A DNA stretch of 64,000 bases from an uncultured Clostridium sp. (GTDB taxonomy: Bacteria; Bacillota; Clostridia; TANB77; CAG-508), in contig USEI01000002.1 of the NCBI GenBank assembly GCA_900553685.1, positions 98,074 to 162,073 of the forward strand, given 5' to 3'. Below, piece after piece: positions 47,142-55,154 of the stretch (position 1 is the stretch's first letter; the number at the start of each line of letters is the position of its first letter). Both the position numbers and the translations under genes were made by a program. The notes beneath the pieces were generated by a model. It was not told where the DNA came from, did not search any database, and worked only from the letters and a program-made list of their open reading frames with translations.

Positions 47142-47743
47142 ACTATTATAATTTCATTTTTCTCTATTTTACAAATAGGACATCTATCAATCTTTTCTCC
47201 AACTTCTCTAACTAAATTAGCAATTCTAATTTGAGTAATATCTATATTGTTTGCTGATATTATTGCCATTGTATTACCATTTGCTCCAGCATGTGCAACT
47301 CCTCTTAAAGCTCCTAATATCATAATATTTCCACCTGCAATAATTTCTGCTCCAGAATTTACATCTCCACAAATTACAATACTACCAGGATATTCTTCTT
47401 TTTGACCAGATCTTAAAGAATTTTGTACAAATTTTGTTTCAGAAATATCAATTTTTTCTTCAAATGTTTTTTTAATTGCATGTAATCCTAATAAATCTGA
47501 TACATCATCAAATTTTACTTCTACATTAATTGAACTATTTATTAATTTTTTTACTTTTTCAATTTCTGAATCAGTAAATAATCTTCCTGTAATTCTTATA
47601 GGTATTGTTGAAGATTGATAGAAATCTCTCAATTTTGGAAGTTTTACTTCTAATTCTTCTAAAATTTCATGGATTTCTGCTATTACATTAACATTTAATA
47701 TTATTTCATTTGTAGTTTGGCTAATTTTAATATTATTAAGCAT
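47138..47743 (-). CDS. minC: Septum-site determining protein MinC
   Basis: 201 residues. The C-terminal half is the beta-helix that binds MinD and FtsZ: YPGSIVICGDVNSGAEIIAGGNIMILGALRGVAHAGANG is diagnostic. The N-terminal half is the shorter inhibitory domain. MinC blocks FtsZ assembly at cell poles. It is the last gene of the radC-mreC-mreD-PBP2 run, 15 bases after the PBP2 gene. minD and minE, which usually follow, are missing here: the next gene is convergent. MinD may be encoded elsewhere. Confidence 0.9.
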   Translation of the reverse strand: MLNNIKISQTTNEIILNVNVIAEIHEILEELEVKLPKLRDFYQSSTIPIRITGRLFTDSEIEKVKKLINSSINVEVKFDDVSDLLGLHAIKKTFEEKIDISETKFVQNSLRSGQKEEYPGSIVICGDVNSGAEIIAGGNIMILGALRGVAHAGANGNTMAIISANNIDITQIRIANLVREVGEKIDRCPICKIEKNEIIIV

Positions 47744-47758
47744 ATCTTCTCCCTCTTT

Positions 47759-49873
47759 CTATCTAAAAGCTTCTACTTCTGCTGTAGCTGACATATTTTC
47801 TTGTACTGTTGGAATATTCATACCAAAATATTCAAGAACAATATCTTTTACTACTTCTGCTGTTGAATATCCATGTTTACCATTTTCTATAGTTACAGCA
47901 ACTGCTATTTCAGGATCTTCAAATGGTGCAAAACCTACAAACCATCCATCTGTTCTTCTTCCAGCTTGAGCAGAACCAGTTTTTCCTCCAACAGATATTG
48001 GAAAATCTCTAAATGTTGAATGTGCTGTTCCTCCTTCACCTTCTGTAACAGATCTCATACCTTCTAGTACGGCATTCATTGTACTTTCACTTATTTGTAT
48101 ATCCTCTTCTTCTTCTGTTTCTAAACCTAACTTCTTATTTACAAATTCGTTAATTTCATCTCTAGATACTTGTGTTCCATTTGATTTATTTATGCTTTTA
48201 ATAATTGTTGTATCAATTTTCTTTCCACCATTTGCAAGCATTGCTGTATATTTAGCCATCTGTAATGGTGTAAAACTATTATAGCCTTGACCAATAGATG
48301 CATAGGCCGTTTGAGCTGCAGACCATACCTCACCTTTTTCTTCTGCAACACTTCTTTGGGCTAATGTTCCTTTACTTTCTCCTACAATTTCTATACCGGT
48401 TTTAGAACCAAGTCCAAAATATTTTGCGTATCTTGTCATATTATCTATTCCCATTCTTGTACTAACAGTAAAAAAGAAAATATTACAAGATTTTTGGATA
48501 GCTCCTACTACATTTAATGGACCATGTCCTACTCCATAATCATTATAATACCAACAAGCTGGTGGTTTTGTATTTGAATCTGTTATTCCATAAAAAGGCC
48601 CATTATCATTTATTTTTTCTGTTAAAGTTGTATTACCTGTTTCTAATGCTGCTATTGCTGTTACCATTTTAAAAGTAGATCCTGGTGCATAAGTACTTTG
48701 AAAAGCTTTACTATATAATGGATGATAAGGATTATTATTATATTCATCTAGTTGTGCTTGTGATATACCATTATAAAAAGCACTTGGATCATAATCTGGA
48801 TAACTTGCCATTGCAAGTACTTCACCAGTTTTTACATTTATAACAGCTACTGCTCCACCTTCTGCTTCATCTCCACCTTCTCTTATTTTAAGAATATTTC
48901 TTTCAAGAGAATCTTCTGCAATTTGTTGAAGATGTGCATCTATTGTAAGTACTATATCTGCTCCTCCAATAGCTTCTTGTGAAGTATATTCTCCTGTTAC
49001 TGTTCCGTCAACAGACATATCAATTTGCTTTATTCCATCTTCTCCTCTTAAATATTCTTCAAATGTTTTTTCAATCCCTGTTTGACCAACTTTATCATCA
49101 ACTTCATATTCATGTGTATCTCCATTTGCTGCAAATTCTTCCTGATTTGTTTTACTTATTCTACTTACATATCCCAAAATATGTGAAGCTAAATTTCCTT
49201 GATGATATACTCTTGTTGGCTCTACAACAATATTTACACCAGTTAAATCTTGAGAGTTTTCTTGAAGTTGTACTGCACTTTCTCTAGAAATATCTTCTGA
49301 TATTTCTATTGATCGTGTTGTGGAATATCCAATTGTTGTTATAGCATATCTTATAGCTAAAATTTGTCTTATTTCTTTTACATTTTCACTATTTATATTA
49401 TATTTATCCCTAAATAGATAAAATGCTTCTTCTGCTGAGGCTGTCTCTGGTATATCATATTCTTCTTTCCATTCTGCAAGTTCTTCTTCAGATTCAAAAT
49501 GATATTCAAAAGGATCTATACTTATTGGAAATGTATCTACATACTCATTTCCATTATTTTCTAAAATATTAGTCATTAATAAAATAGATTTATTAAGTTG
49601 CTCATCATCTGTTTTAGACTTATACATCTCAAGTGAAAATTTCATTTCAGTACTTACTAAAACATTGCCACTTCTATCTAGAATACTTCCTCTTGCTGCT
49701 TCAATAGTTGCTTCTCTTGTTAATCTTGTATTAGATTCTTCTCTATATTCCGAACCATTTACAATCTGCAGATTAAAAAGTTGTATTAAAATTATTATTC
49801 CAAATAAATATACTATTGCTGTTAAAACATTATATCTAAAATTAGAGTTTTCAAGTTCACTTTTTTGTCTCAG
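47759..49873 (-). CDS. mrdA: Class B penicillin-binding protein (PBP2), probable CTG start
   Basis: 704 residues if read from CTG at 49873. The N-terminal membrane helix (VYLFGIIILIQLFNLQIVNG) and the conserved dimerisation motif (REATIEAARGSILDRSGNVL) lie before the first ATG (49645), so translation must begin upstream of it. The frame is open only back to a TAA directly before CTG, and it holds no ATG, GTG or TTG in that stretch. GGTGAGG lies just upstream of the CTG. The transpeptidase domain has the SxxK motif in YAPGSTFKMV, an SCN triad (QKSCNIFFF) and KTGSA. The enzyme cross-links lateral-wall peptidoglycan with RodA. It follows mreD in the elongation gene cluster. Confidence 0.88.
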   Translation of the reverse strand: MRQKSELENSNFRYNVLTAIVYLFGIIILIQLFNLQIVNGSEYREESNTRLTREATIEAARGSILDRSGNVLVSTEMKFSLEMYKSKTDDEQLNKSILLMTNILENNGNEYVDTFPISIDPFEYHFESEEELAEWKEEYDIPETASAEEAFYLFRDKYNINSENVKEIRQILAIRYAITTIGYSTTRSIEISEDISRESAVQLQENSQDLTGVNIVVEPTRVYHQGNLASHILGYVSRISKTNQEEFAANGDTHEYEVDDKVGQTGIEKTFEEYLRGEDGIKQIDMSVDGTVTGEYTSQEAIGGADIVLTIDAHLQQIAEDSLERNILKIREGGDEAEGGAVAVINVKTGEVLAMASYPDYDPSAFYNGISQAQLDEYNNNPYHPLYSKAFQSTYAPGSTFKMVTAIAALETGNTTLTEKINDNGPFYGITDSNTKPPACWYYNDYGVGHGPLNVVGAIQKSCNIFFFTVSTRMGIDNMTRYAKYFGLGSKTGIEIVGESKGTLAQRSVAEEKGEVWSAAQTAYASIGQGYNSFTPLQMAKYTAMLANGGKKIDTTIIKSINKSNGTQVSRDEINEFVNKKLGLETEEEEDIQISESTMNAVLEGMRSVTEGEGGTAHSTFRDFPISVGGKTGSAQAGRRTDGWFVGFAPFEDPEIAVAVTIENGKHGYSTAEVVKDIVLEYFGMNIPTVQENMSATAEVEAFR

Positions 49874-49911
49874 TTACCTCACCTTCTTTATCTTCTTTTC
49901 ATAATTTTATA

Positions 49912-50445
49912 TTAAAAATATCTTGTTAAAATATTATTTTTCTTAAACACTCTATCTATTGAATATCCAAGTTTTTGCATTAATGGATATAAGATAATTG
50001 ATAGTAAAATATTATAAATTATTTCTATTACCACTATTTTAAAGAAATATAAATATTCTCTTTCAAAATTTATTATTATTGAATTCATAAAATATGAACC
50101 AAATTCATATATAAGTGTAGCACCCGCTACCATAAAAATTATTGTTAATTTATTTTCTTTTGAAAAGTTCTTATCAAAATAAGAACCTAAATAACCTATT
50201 ATACATAGCATAACTGCTGTAATTCCTATTGTTCTTCCATAAATTAGGTCAAGCATTAAACCAAATATTACACCAAATGTTATTCCTAAAACTTGGTTAG
50301 CATAAAGTCCTATAAATAATACATATATTATAAATAAATTAGGTTTCACTCCTGCTATTGTGAAAGAACTAAATATATTCACTTGTAAATAATAGATTAA
50401 AAAGAAAATTAATATTAATCCAATTATTATACCAATTTTTTTCAA
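49912..50445 (-). CDS. mreD: Rod shape-determining protein MreD
   Basis: 177 residues, family length, made almost entirely of five to six membrane helices (IIIGLILIFFLIYYLQVNIFSSF, PNLFIIYVLFIGLYANQ). The start is TTG 50445 with GAGG nine bases upstream. MreD is part of the elongasome with MreC and PBP2. It lies 20 bases after mreC and just before PBP2. Confidence 0.85.
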   Translation of the reverse strand: MKKIGIIIGLILIFFLIYYLQVNIFSSFTIAGVKPNLFIIYVLFIGLYANQVLGITFGVIFGLMLDLIYGRTIGITAVMLCIIGYLGSYFDKNFSKENKLTIIFMVAGATLIYEFGSYFMNSIIINFEREYLYFFKIVVIEIIYNILLSIILYPLMQKLGYSIDRVFKKNNILTRYF

Positions 50446-50465
50446 AATTATAAAACCTCTTCCTA

Positions 50466-51281
50466 TTAATTATTTATTATAAGTACAGTATCTACTTTTG
50501 AAAAATCTACTGCTGGTTCTACTATTGCATATCTATCTGTTATATTACTTGTTGTAATTATTTCTTTTATAGTTCCTATTATTATTCCTTTAGGGTATAT
50601 ACCTCCAACTCCAGATGTATATACACTATCTCCTTGAACAAGTTCTGCACCTGTTGGAATATATGAAGCTCTTAGTATTTGATCATTTTCAAGTGTTCCT
50701 TTGCAAATAATACTTTCCATAGTTGTGCTAATTGTGCAACTTACTGTACTCGCCGAATCTATTATAACTTGAACTTTACAAGTTTTGTCAGCTACTGATA
50801 TTACATGTCCAACTAATCCTTTATCTGCTATTACTGTCATTTTTTCTTTTATTCCATCTTCAGAACCGACATTTAAAACTAATGTGCTACTAAAATTACT
50901 TACATCTCTATTTATTACATATGCTGGAATTGTATCGTATTCAGAATATTTTTCTGTTAAATTCATATATCCTTGAAGAGTAGTATTTTCTGCTTTTATT
51001 ATTTCAAGTTCTCTTAATTCTGTTTCAAGCTCACTATTTCTCTTTTTTAGTTCTTCATTTTCTGCGATAATGCTATCCATGTTAGAAAAATAAGCACTAT
51101 TTCCTTGTATTTTATTTTTTATATCCATCATTATTCTTTGGATTGGGTTTACTATAGAACTTGCAACATTTTCTAAATATGAAACCTTATTAAGCTCAAT
51201 ATTTGAAAGAAAAATTAAAAGTATTAAAATTATTACTGTAAGAATTCCTCCTAATATTTCTGTTTGCTTGTTTCTATTCAT
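50466..51281 (-). CDS. mreC: Rod shape-determining protein MreC
   Basis: 271 residues. N-terminal membrane helix (about 10-27), a coiled coil (MDSIIAENEELKKRNSELETELRELEIIKAEN, residues 68-100) and two beta domains (VINRDVSNFSSTLVLNVGSEDGI, GDSVYTSGVGGIYPKGIIIGTI), the standard MreC plan. It links MreB filaments to PBP2 outside the membrane. The gene starts 22 bases after radC. mreB, which normally lies between radC and mreC, is absent. Confidence 0.92.
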   Translation of the reverse strand: MNRNKQTEILGGILTVIILILLIFLSNIELNKVSYLENVASSIVNPIQRIMMDIKNKIQGNSAYFSNMDSIIAENEELKKRNSELETELRELEIIKAENTTLQGYMNLTEKYSEYDTIPAYVINRDVSNFSSTLVLNVGSEDGIKEKMTVIADKGLVGHVISVADKTCKVQVIIDSASTVSCTISTTMESIICKGTLENDQILRASYIPTGAELVQGDSVYTSGVGGIYPKGIIIGTIKEIITTSNITDRYAIVEPAVDFSKVDTVLIINN

Positions 51282-51303
51282 CTATATCTCCCTTTCTATC
51301 TGA

Positions 51304-51997
51304 TTAATCATAAAAATCTGTCCTAAATACACTTTCAAAAGTGCCATCACCTATAATAATATGATCTAATAATTTTATATCTAAAAATTTAGATGCATTC
51401 AAAACCTTTTTGGTAAATTCTATGTCTGTATTACTTGGAACTGGATTTCCAGCTGGATGATTATGTACTAAAATTATTTTTGAAAATCCGAGCTTTATTG
51501 GCTCTGAAAGTATTGATTTTATATTTATTATAAGATTTTCTTCATTTCCAACAGCAAGACTTAAAATCTTTTTTATCTCATTTCTATTATTTAATACAAC
51601 TTCTTTTAAGATTTCATTTCTCTCATTTTGTAGTTCTTCTAAAAATAATCTTGCTATATCTTCTCTGGTTTTTATTCTTATTTTTTTGTTTGTTAATGGT
51701 TTTGAAATTCTTCTAGCAATTTCTCCAATAGTCTTTAGTTCAATTGCTTTTACCTTTCCTATACCAAAGCTTTTCATAAGTTCTTGTATAGATAAAATTT
51801 GTAAAAATCTTAGGTTGTTAAATTCATCTATATTTTCTTTTATTATATTATTTGCAATATCTAGTGCTGAACACTTTTTAGTTCCTGTTTTTATTATTAT
51901 AGACAGAAGTTCTGCATCTGTAAGTTCTTTTTCTCCATACATCAGCATTTTTTCATAAGGTCTTTCTCCGTACTGAATTTTCTTTTATATTTCCCAT
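51304..51997 (-). CDS. radC: RadC/JAB-domain protein, read through a +1 frameshift at CGGA
   Basis: 230 residues after the shift, exactly the usual RadC length. ATG 51997 has AAAGGA upstream and reads MGNIKENSV, then CGG AGA AAG and a stop. At GTA CGG A (51973-51967), skipping the C gives V-G-ERPYEKMLMYGEKELTDAELL, the conserved RadC start. The later internal ATG codons have no ribosome site and would drop the ERPxEK motif. A helix-hairpin-helix-like segment (LMKSFGIGKVKAIELKTIGE) and the JAB/MPN metal motif VHNHPAGNPVPSNTD follow. RadC is a predicted metal-dependent enzyme of unclear role; the old DNA-repair label is not well supported. It lies between the DUF4321 gene and mreC. Confidence 0.88.
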
Positions 51998-52024
51998 GCT
52001 TTCCTTTCTGTCTGTATTATGCCT

Positions 52025-52283
52025 CTATATTTTTCTATACCAAAATATTGCTATAGCAAGTCCAATAATACTTGCTATATTTATTTTAAACATACAACTA
52101 AATGATATTTTTAACATACTTAAATCCAAAACTAAAGGAGTTGAAAGTCCAAATTCTTGTCCGTATCCTAACCACCAAAGCCAAGATACGCTTTTAGCAA
52201 ATTCCCCTAGTAATCCGACCTAAAACTAAACCTGATAGTAAAAATATCATTAAAATCCAAATATTTTTCTCTTTTGTTGCCAT
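52025..52283 (-). CDS. DUF4321 membrane protein, read through a +1 frameshift at CGGA
   Basis: 85 residues after the shift. ATG 52283 has GGAGG seven bases before it and reads MATKEKNIWILMIFLLSGLVLG. It then meets CGG at 52217-52215 and stops seven codons later. Skipping the C of CGGA gives G-LLGEFAKSVSWLWWLGYGQEFG and then STPLVLDLSMLKISFSCMFK and NIASIIGLAIAIFWYRK, a complete DUF4321 protein with its two membrane helices and conserved GLLGE and FGLSTPL segments. The family commonly lies beside radC and mre genes in Clostridia, as it does here. Function unknown; an envelope or elongation role is suggested by its neighbours. Confidence 0.82.
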
Positions 52284-52329
52284 TTGTACCTCCATTTTTC
52301 TTACGGAAATTTGTATTTTTTACCACTAT

Positions 52330-52358
52330 ATTATATATGCATACCCATAAATTTTCAA
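52330..52358 (-). promoter_or_regulatory. Promoter of the DUF4321-radC-mre operon
   Basis: -35 TTGAAA (52358-52353), 17-base spacer and -10 TATAAT (52335-52330), about 45 bases before the DUF4321 start. Short gaps suggest that radC, mreC, mreD, PBP2 and minC share the transcript. Confidence 0.65.
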
Positions 52359-52388
52359 GTGATTTATATAGTTTTTGTAATTAATTTT

Positions 52389-52436
52389 TTATAATATTTT
52401 TTTACTTATTAACTGTAATTTATAATATTTTTTTAC
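52389..52436. repeat. Two identical 17-base direct repeats
   Basis: TTATAATATTTTTTTAC occurs at 52389-52405 and 52420-52436, 31 bases apart, in the divergent spacer between DUF4321 and mecA. Each contains a TATAAT. They may be tandem promoter elements or binding sites. Confidence 0.4.
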
Positions 52437-52474
52437 ATATAATTAATGGAAAATAATTTATACATTTTTTAACA

Positions 52475-52502
52475 TTTACTTTTATTTTAAAAGTTGTATA
52501 AT
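52475..52502 (+). promoter_or_regulatory. Promoter of mecA
   Basis: -35 TTTACT (52475-52480), 16-base spacer and -10 TATAAT (52497-52502), 25 bases before the ATG at 52528. Confidence 0.5.
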
Positions 52503-52527
52503 CAAATTATATATGGAGGTAGCAAGA

Positions 52528-53241
52528 ATGAAAATAGAAAAAGTTAATGAAAATAAAATAAAGATAAGCTTTGATTATAGTGAACTTGAAGAAAATAATA
52601 TTTCTGTTCATTCATTCTTATCTAACTCTTATAGTACGCAAAAACTATTTCTTGCAATACTTGATATTGCAAATGAGGAATTTGGATTTAATGCAAAAAA
52701 TTGTAAAATTTCTTATGAAACCATATCTTTTGATAATAAAGAATTTTTAGTAATAATTACAAAATCAACAAATTCTTTGGAGTCTAACAACCTCTCACCA
52801 TATAATTTATTAGAAATTTGTAACAAAAATAATTTTAATAAATCCTATAGTAATCATATCAAAAATGATAATTACCTTACTTCTGAAAAAGATTCAGAAA
52901 TAGACTCTTATAATTTAACCTGCCCTATATATAATATAAAAAATGATACACAAATTTTACTTTATGAATTTGATACTATGGAAGAATTATATTCATTTTG
53001 TGATTATTTAAAAAACTCACTTTCTCAAGAAGATTTTAAAAATTCTTTGTATCAATATGATAACAAATTTTTCTTAGAAATTAATTTTGAAAATTTGAAA
53101 CTTAATGACATAAAAAAAATAACTTCTATAATATCTGAATATAAAAATTTCTTGATTATTAGTCGTCTTACAATTTTTAAACTTAAAGAATGTGCTAATT
53201 TGATTATAGAAGACAATGCAATTCAATTACTAGAAAACTAA
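52528..53241 (+). CDS. mecA: Adaptor protein MecA
   Basis: 237 residues from ATG 52528; GGAGG precedes it, and an earlier in-frame ATG overlaps that site. The N-terminal domain MKIEKVNENKIKISFDYSELEENNISVHSFL matches the MecA substrate-binding domain. An acidic/Asn-rich linker follows, then the C-terminal ClpC-binding domain (LLYEFDTMEELYSFCDYL, FLEINFENLKL). MecA delivers proteins (ComK and others in Bacillus) to ClpCP. It stands alone, with its own promoter and a terminator. Confidence 0.88.
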   Translation: MKIEKVNENKIKISFDYSELEENNISVHSFLSNSYSTQKLFLAILDIANEEFGFNAKNCKISYETISFDNKEFLVIITKSTNSLESNNLSPYNLLEICNKNNFNKSYSNHIKNDNYLTSEKDSEIDSYNLTCPIYNIKNDTQILLYEFDTMEELYSFCDYLKNSLSQEDFKNSLYQYDNKFFLEINFENLKLNDIKKITSIISEYKNFLIISRLTIFKLKECANLIIEDNAIQLLEN

Positions 53242-53299
53242 TATTTTAACTTTAGAAATTTTGATAATTAACTATTTATTTAAACTTCTAACCATACAA

Positions 53300-53329
53300 A
53301 AAAGAGTTTTGATTTTTCAAAACTCTTTT
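53300..53329. terminator. Bidirectional terminator between mecA and the M23 gene
   Basis: A perfect 13-bp stem (AAAAGAGTTTTGA with its complement) and TTTT loop, with T-rich tails on both strands, between two convergent genes. Confidence 0.85.
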
Positions 53330-53334
53330 ATTTT

Positions 53335-54321
53335 TTATTGATAAAGATATGTCTGTGGGTTTCTAACTGCACCATTTACTCTAATTTCTAAGTGTAAGTG
53401 TGGTCCAGTTGAATTACCAGTTGAACCTACTGCAGCTATTGTTTCTCCTTGTGATACATTTTGTCCTACATTTACATATAGTTTACTGCAGTGAGCATAG
53501 TAAGTTTGAACTGAATCTGTATGCTGAACAACTACTAGATTTCCATAAGATCCTTTCCATCCTGAATATATTACTGTACCAGATGCAGCTGCTTTTATAG
53601 GTGTTCCTGATGATGTAGCTATATCTAATCCTGTATGTGTTCCTCTAGATCTGCTTCCAAATCTTGAACTAATTATACCTCTAACTGGTTCAATTAAAGC
53701 TACTCCTAAAGGACCTTTATTAGTATCTATATTTTTGGTAGTAACAATTTTTTTAGGTGCTTTAAACACTGGAGTTTCAACATACAAAGCTGCAACTGCA
53801 GCATCTTTTCCTGTAAATTGTTTTAATTCTGTTTCATACTTTAATTCATAAGTTATTTCATTTTGATTTTTACTATTTTTATTTTTTAATTCATTTACTA
53901 TTGCATCTGCTTCTTCATAAGTAGATACATAATATTTTTCTTCCCCATTATCTAGTATTGCATAATATTTATAATAAGGAACACCAGAACTAACTACTTT
54001 ATCAAAAATTTCATCGTCATTTGCTGTTAATCCTTTTTGTAATAAACACAAATCATATTCTGGTAAATCATCTACTTCAACAAAAGCAACATTCTTATTA
54101 TCTCCACTATCTAAGTAATTTGTAATCTTCTTTTGTAATTTACTCTTATCTTCAGTATATCCTATAAATTCACCATTTAAGGATACACTATACATTGGTT
54201 TATATACGACAAAAACTATAAAACCTATAATTGCAAGACCTACTAAAAACATAATAATTAATTTTATCCATGTTCTAAGGTAAATTACAATATTTTTTAA
54301 AACGCTAGTTATTGTCACCAC
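53335..54321 (-). CDS. Membrane-anchored LytM/M23 endopeptidase domain protein
   Basis: 328 residues. An N-terminal membrane helix (about 20-45) is followed by a middle region with G5-like/linker features and a C-terminal M23 domain. The zinc ligands are visible in THTGLDIA (HxxxD type), and in HCSKLY and PHLHLEI, so the active site appears complete. These enzymes cut peptide cross-links in peptidoglycan; with coat genes upstream, a sporulation role (SpoIIQ-like) is possible. SpoIIQ usually lacks part of the zinc site, which argues for an active hydrolase. Confidence 0.85.
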   Translation of the reverse strand: MVTITSVLKNIVIYLRTWIKLIIMFLVGLAIIGFIVFVVYKPMYSVSLNGEFIGYTEDKSKLQKKITNYLDSGDNKNVAFVEVDDLPEYDLCLLQKGLTANDDEIFDKVVSSGVPYYKYYAILDNGEEKYYVSTYEEADAIVNELKNKNSKNQNEITYELKYETELKQFTGKDAAVAALYVETPVFKAPKKIVTTKNIDTNKGPLGVALIEPVRGIISSRFGSRSRGTHTGLDIATSSGTPIKAAASGTVIYSGWKGSYGNLVVVQHTDSVQTYYAHCSKLYVNVGQNVSQGETIAAVGSTGNSTGPHLHLEIRVNGAVRNPQTYLYQ

Positions 54322-54378
54322 CCCTTTGTATTATTTTCAAAAACATTTTATATTTTTAAAAAGTTAAAAGCAACTTTA

Positions 54379-54407
54379 AAAAAAACTAACAATCGGTCAG
54401 TTTTTTT
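54379..54407 (-). promoter_or_regulatory. Hairpin or TetR-like operator upstream of the M23 gene
   Basis: Twelve-base arms around AATCG. The core ACTAAC-AATCG-GTCAGT is a near-palindrome resembling TetR-family operators. On the minus strand the single mismatch becomes G-U and the arm ends in seven U, so the same site could also work as an attenuator in the M23 leader. Confidence 0.35.
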
Positions 54408-54524
54408 ACAAAAGCTCTTTTTTACTCTTTTTATGTTAATTTTTCTTATTTTGAAAAAATGTTTTATCTGTATTTAGATTATAATATTTACTAGATAATG
54501 TCAATACTAAAATTTGGAAAAAAT

Positions 54525-54561
54525 AAAAATACTTTCTAAGAAAATCTTAGAAAGTATTTTT
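54525..54561 (-). terminator. Terminator of the coat protein genes
   Basis: A perfect 17-bp stem (54525-54541 with 54545-54561) with a three-base loop, directly after the stop codon at 54563. The T-rich arm points along the minus strand. Confidence 0.85.
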
Positions 54562-54562
54562 T

Positions 54563-54811
54563 CTATGAATTTGTAAGTTCATTTTTTACTGTTGTAATCT
54601 CATCTTGTGTAGCATTTTGAGCAGGTGTGTAGTATCCTTTTGACTCTGCTAATTTAAAAAGTTCATATTGAAAACTTTCAGAAGAATTTCTTAAATTTTG
54701 CAAAGTTTGTCTTAATTCCATATTAGCTGTTTCTAATATTGCACCTTCAAAATCTTTCAATGTTGATTTCGTTGATGATAATACATCATTTACAATAGCT
54801 TTTTCTTCCAT
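54563..54811 (-). CDS. CotF-like spore coat protein
   Basis: 82 residues. The core KAIVNDVLSSTKSTLKDFEGAILETANMELRQTLQNLRNSS and the following helix (ESFQYELFKLAESKGYYTPAQNA) match the coat F domain, a small helical, ferritin-like fold found in spore coats. It lies nine bases after another small coat-like gene, and a strong terminator closes the pair. Expression late in sporulation in the mother cell is expected from the family, but no clear sigma-E or sigma-K promoter could be read. Confidence 0.8.
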   Translation of the reverse strand: MEEKAIVNDVLSSTKSTLKDFEGAILETANMELRQTLQNLRNSSESFQYELFKLAESKGYYTPAQNATQDEITTVKNELTNS

Positions 54812-54820
54812 TTTACCCTC

Positions 54821-55006
54821 CTATCCTAAAAAAGACATTAATTTTTGTTTTGAATTTAATGTATCCTGTGCTGCTTTATTTAATATTTGCTTAATTTGTG
54901 GATCTACAGCTGAGTCAGCATAATGTGTTAATTTAGCATAGGAATTTTCTTGTGCACCTATAAAGTGACGTAAATTTTGTAATTCTACTTGATTTAATGT
55001 ACTCAT
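54821..55006 (-). CDS. Small spore coat-like helical protein
   Basis: 61 residues (VELQNLRHFIGAQENSYAKLTHYADSAVDPQIKQILNKAAQDTLNSKQKL). It resembles the first helical hairpin of CotF-type proteins found in Clostridia. GAAAGGA precedes the ATG. It forms a two-gene unit with the CotF-like gene downstream. Assignment to the spore coat rests on this resemblance and on the partner gene. Confidence 0.7.
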   Translation of the reverse strand: MSTLNQVELQNLRHFIGAQENSYAKLTHYADSAVDPQIKQILNKAAQDTLNSKQKLMSFLG

Positions 55007-55103
55007 TTTCTCATCCTTTCTTTTTTTCTTATTATTCTTCTTTTTTTATTTTTTTATTCATGTTTAATATTTTTTTAATATTTTAATCTTTTTCTTTTCG
55101 TTA

Positions 55104-55133
55104 TTGACAAATATACATATTTTGTTTTATAAT
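55104..55133 (+). promoter_or_regulatory. Promoter of tRNA-Lys
   Basis: Perfect -35 TTGACA (55104-55109) and -10 TATAAT (55128-55133) with an 18-base spacer, about 20 bases before the tRNA. Confidence 0.75.
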
Positions 55134-55154
55134 GTATTCTGCAAGTGAAAATAT

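Noticed and set aside
49645..49647. ATG at 49645 as the start of PBP2.
   Set aside because: It would remove the membrane anchor and conserved RGSILDR motif, which are encoded in the same frame just upstream.
1056..52283. The four frameshifts as plain sequencing or assembly errors.
   Set aside because: All four have the same form (extra C before GGA). None lies in a homopolymer, and the error-free forms (for example GTA GGA GAA in the PBP2 gene) occur normally elsewhere. Error cannot be excluded without reads, so it is kept as the main alternative.
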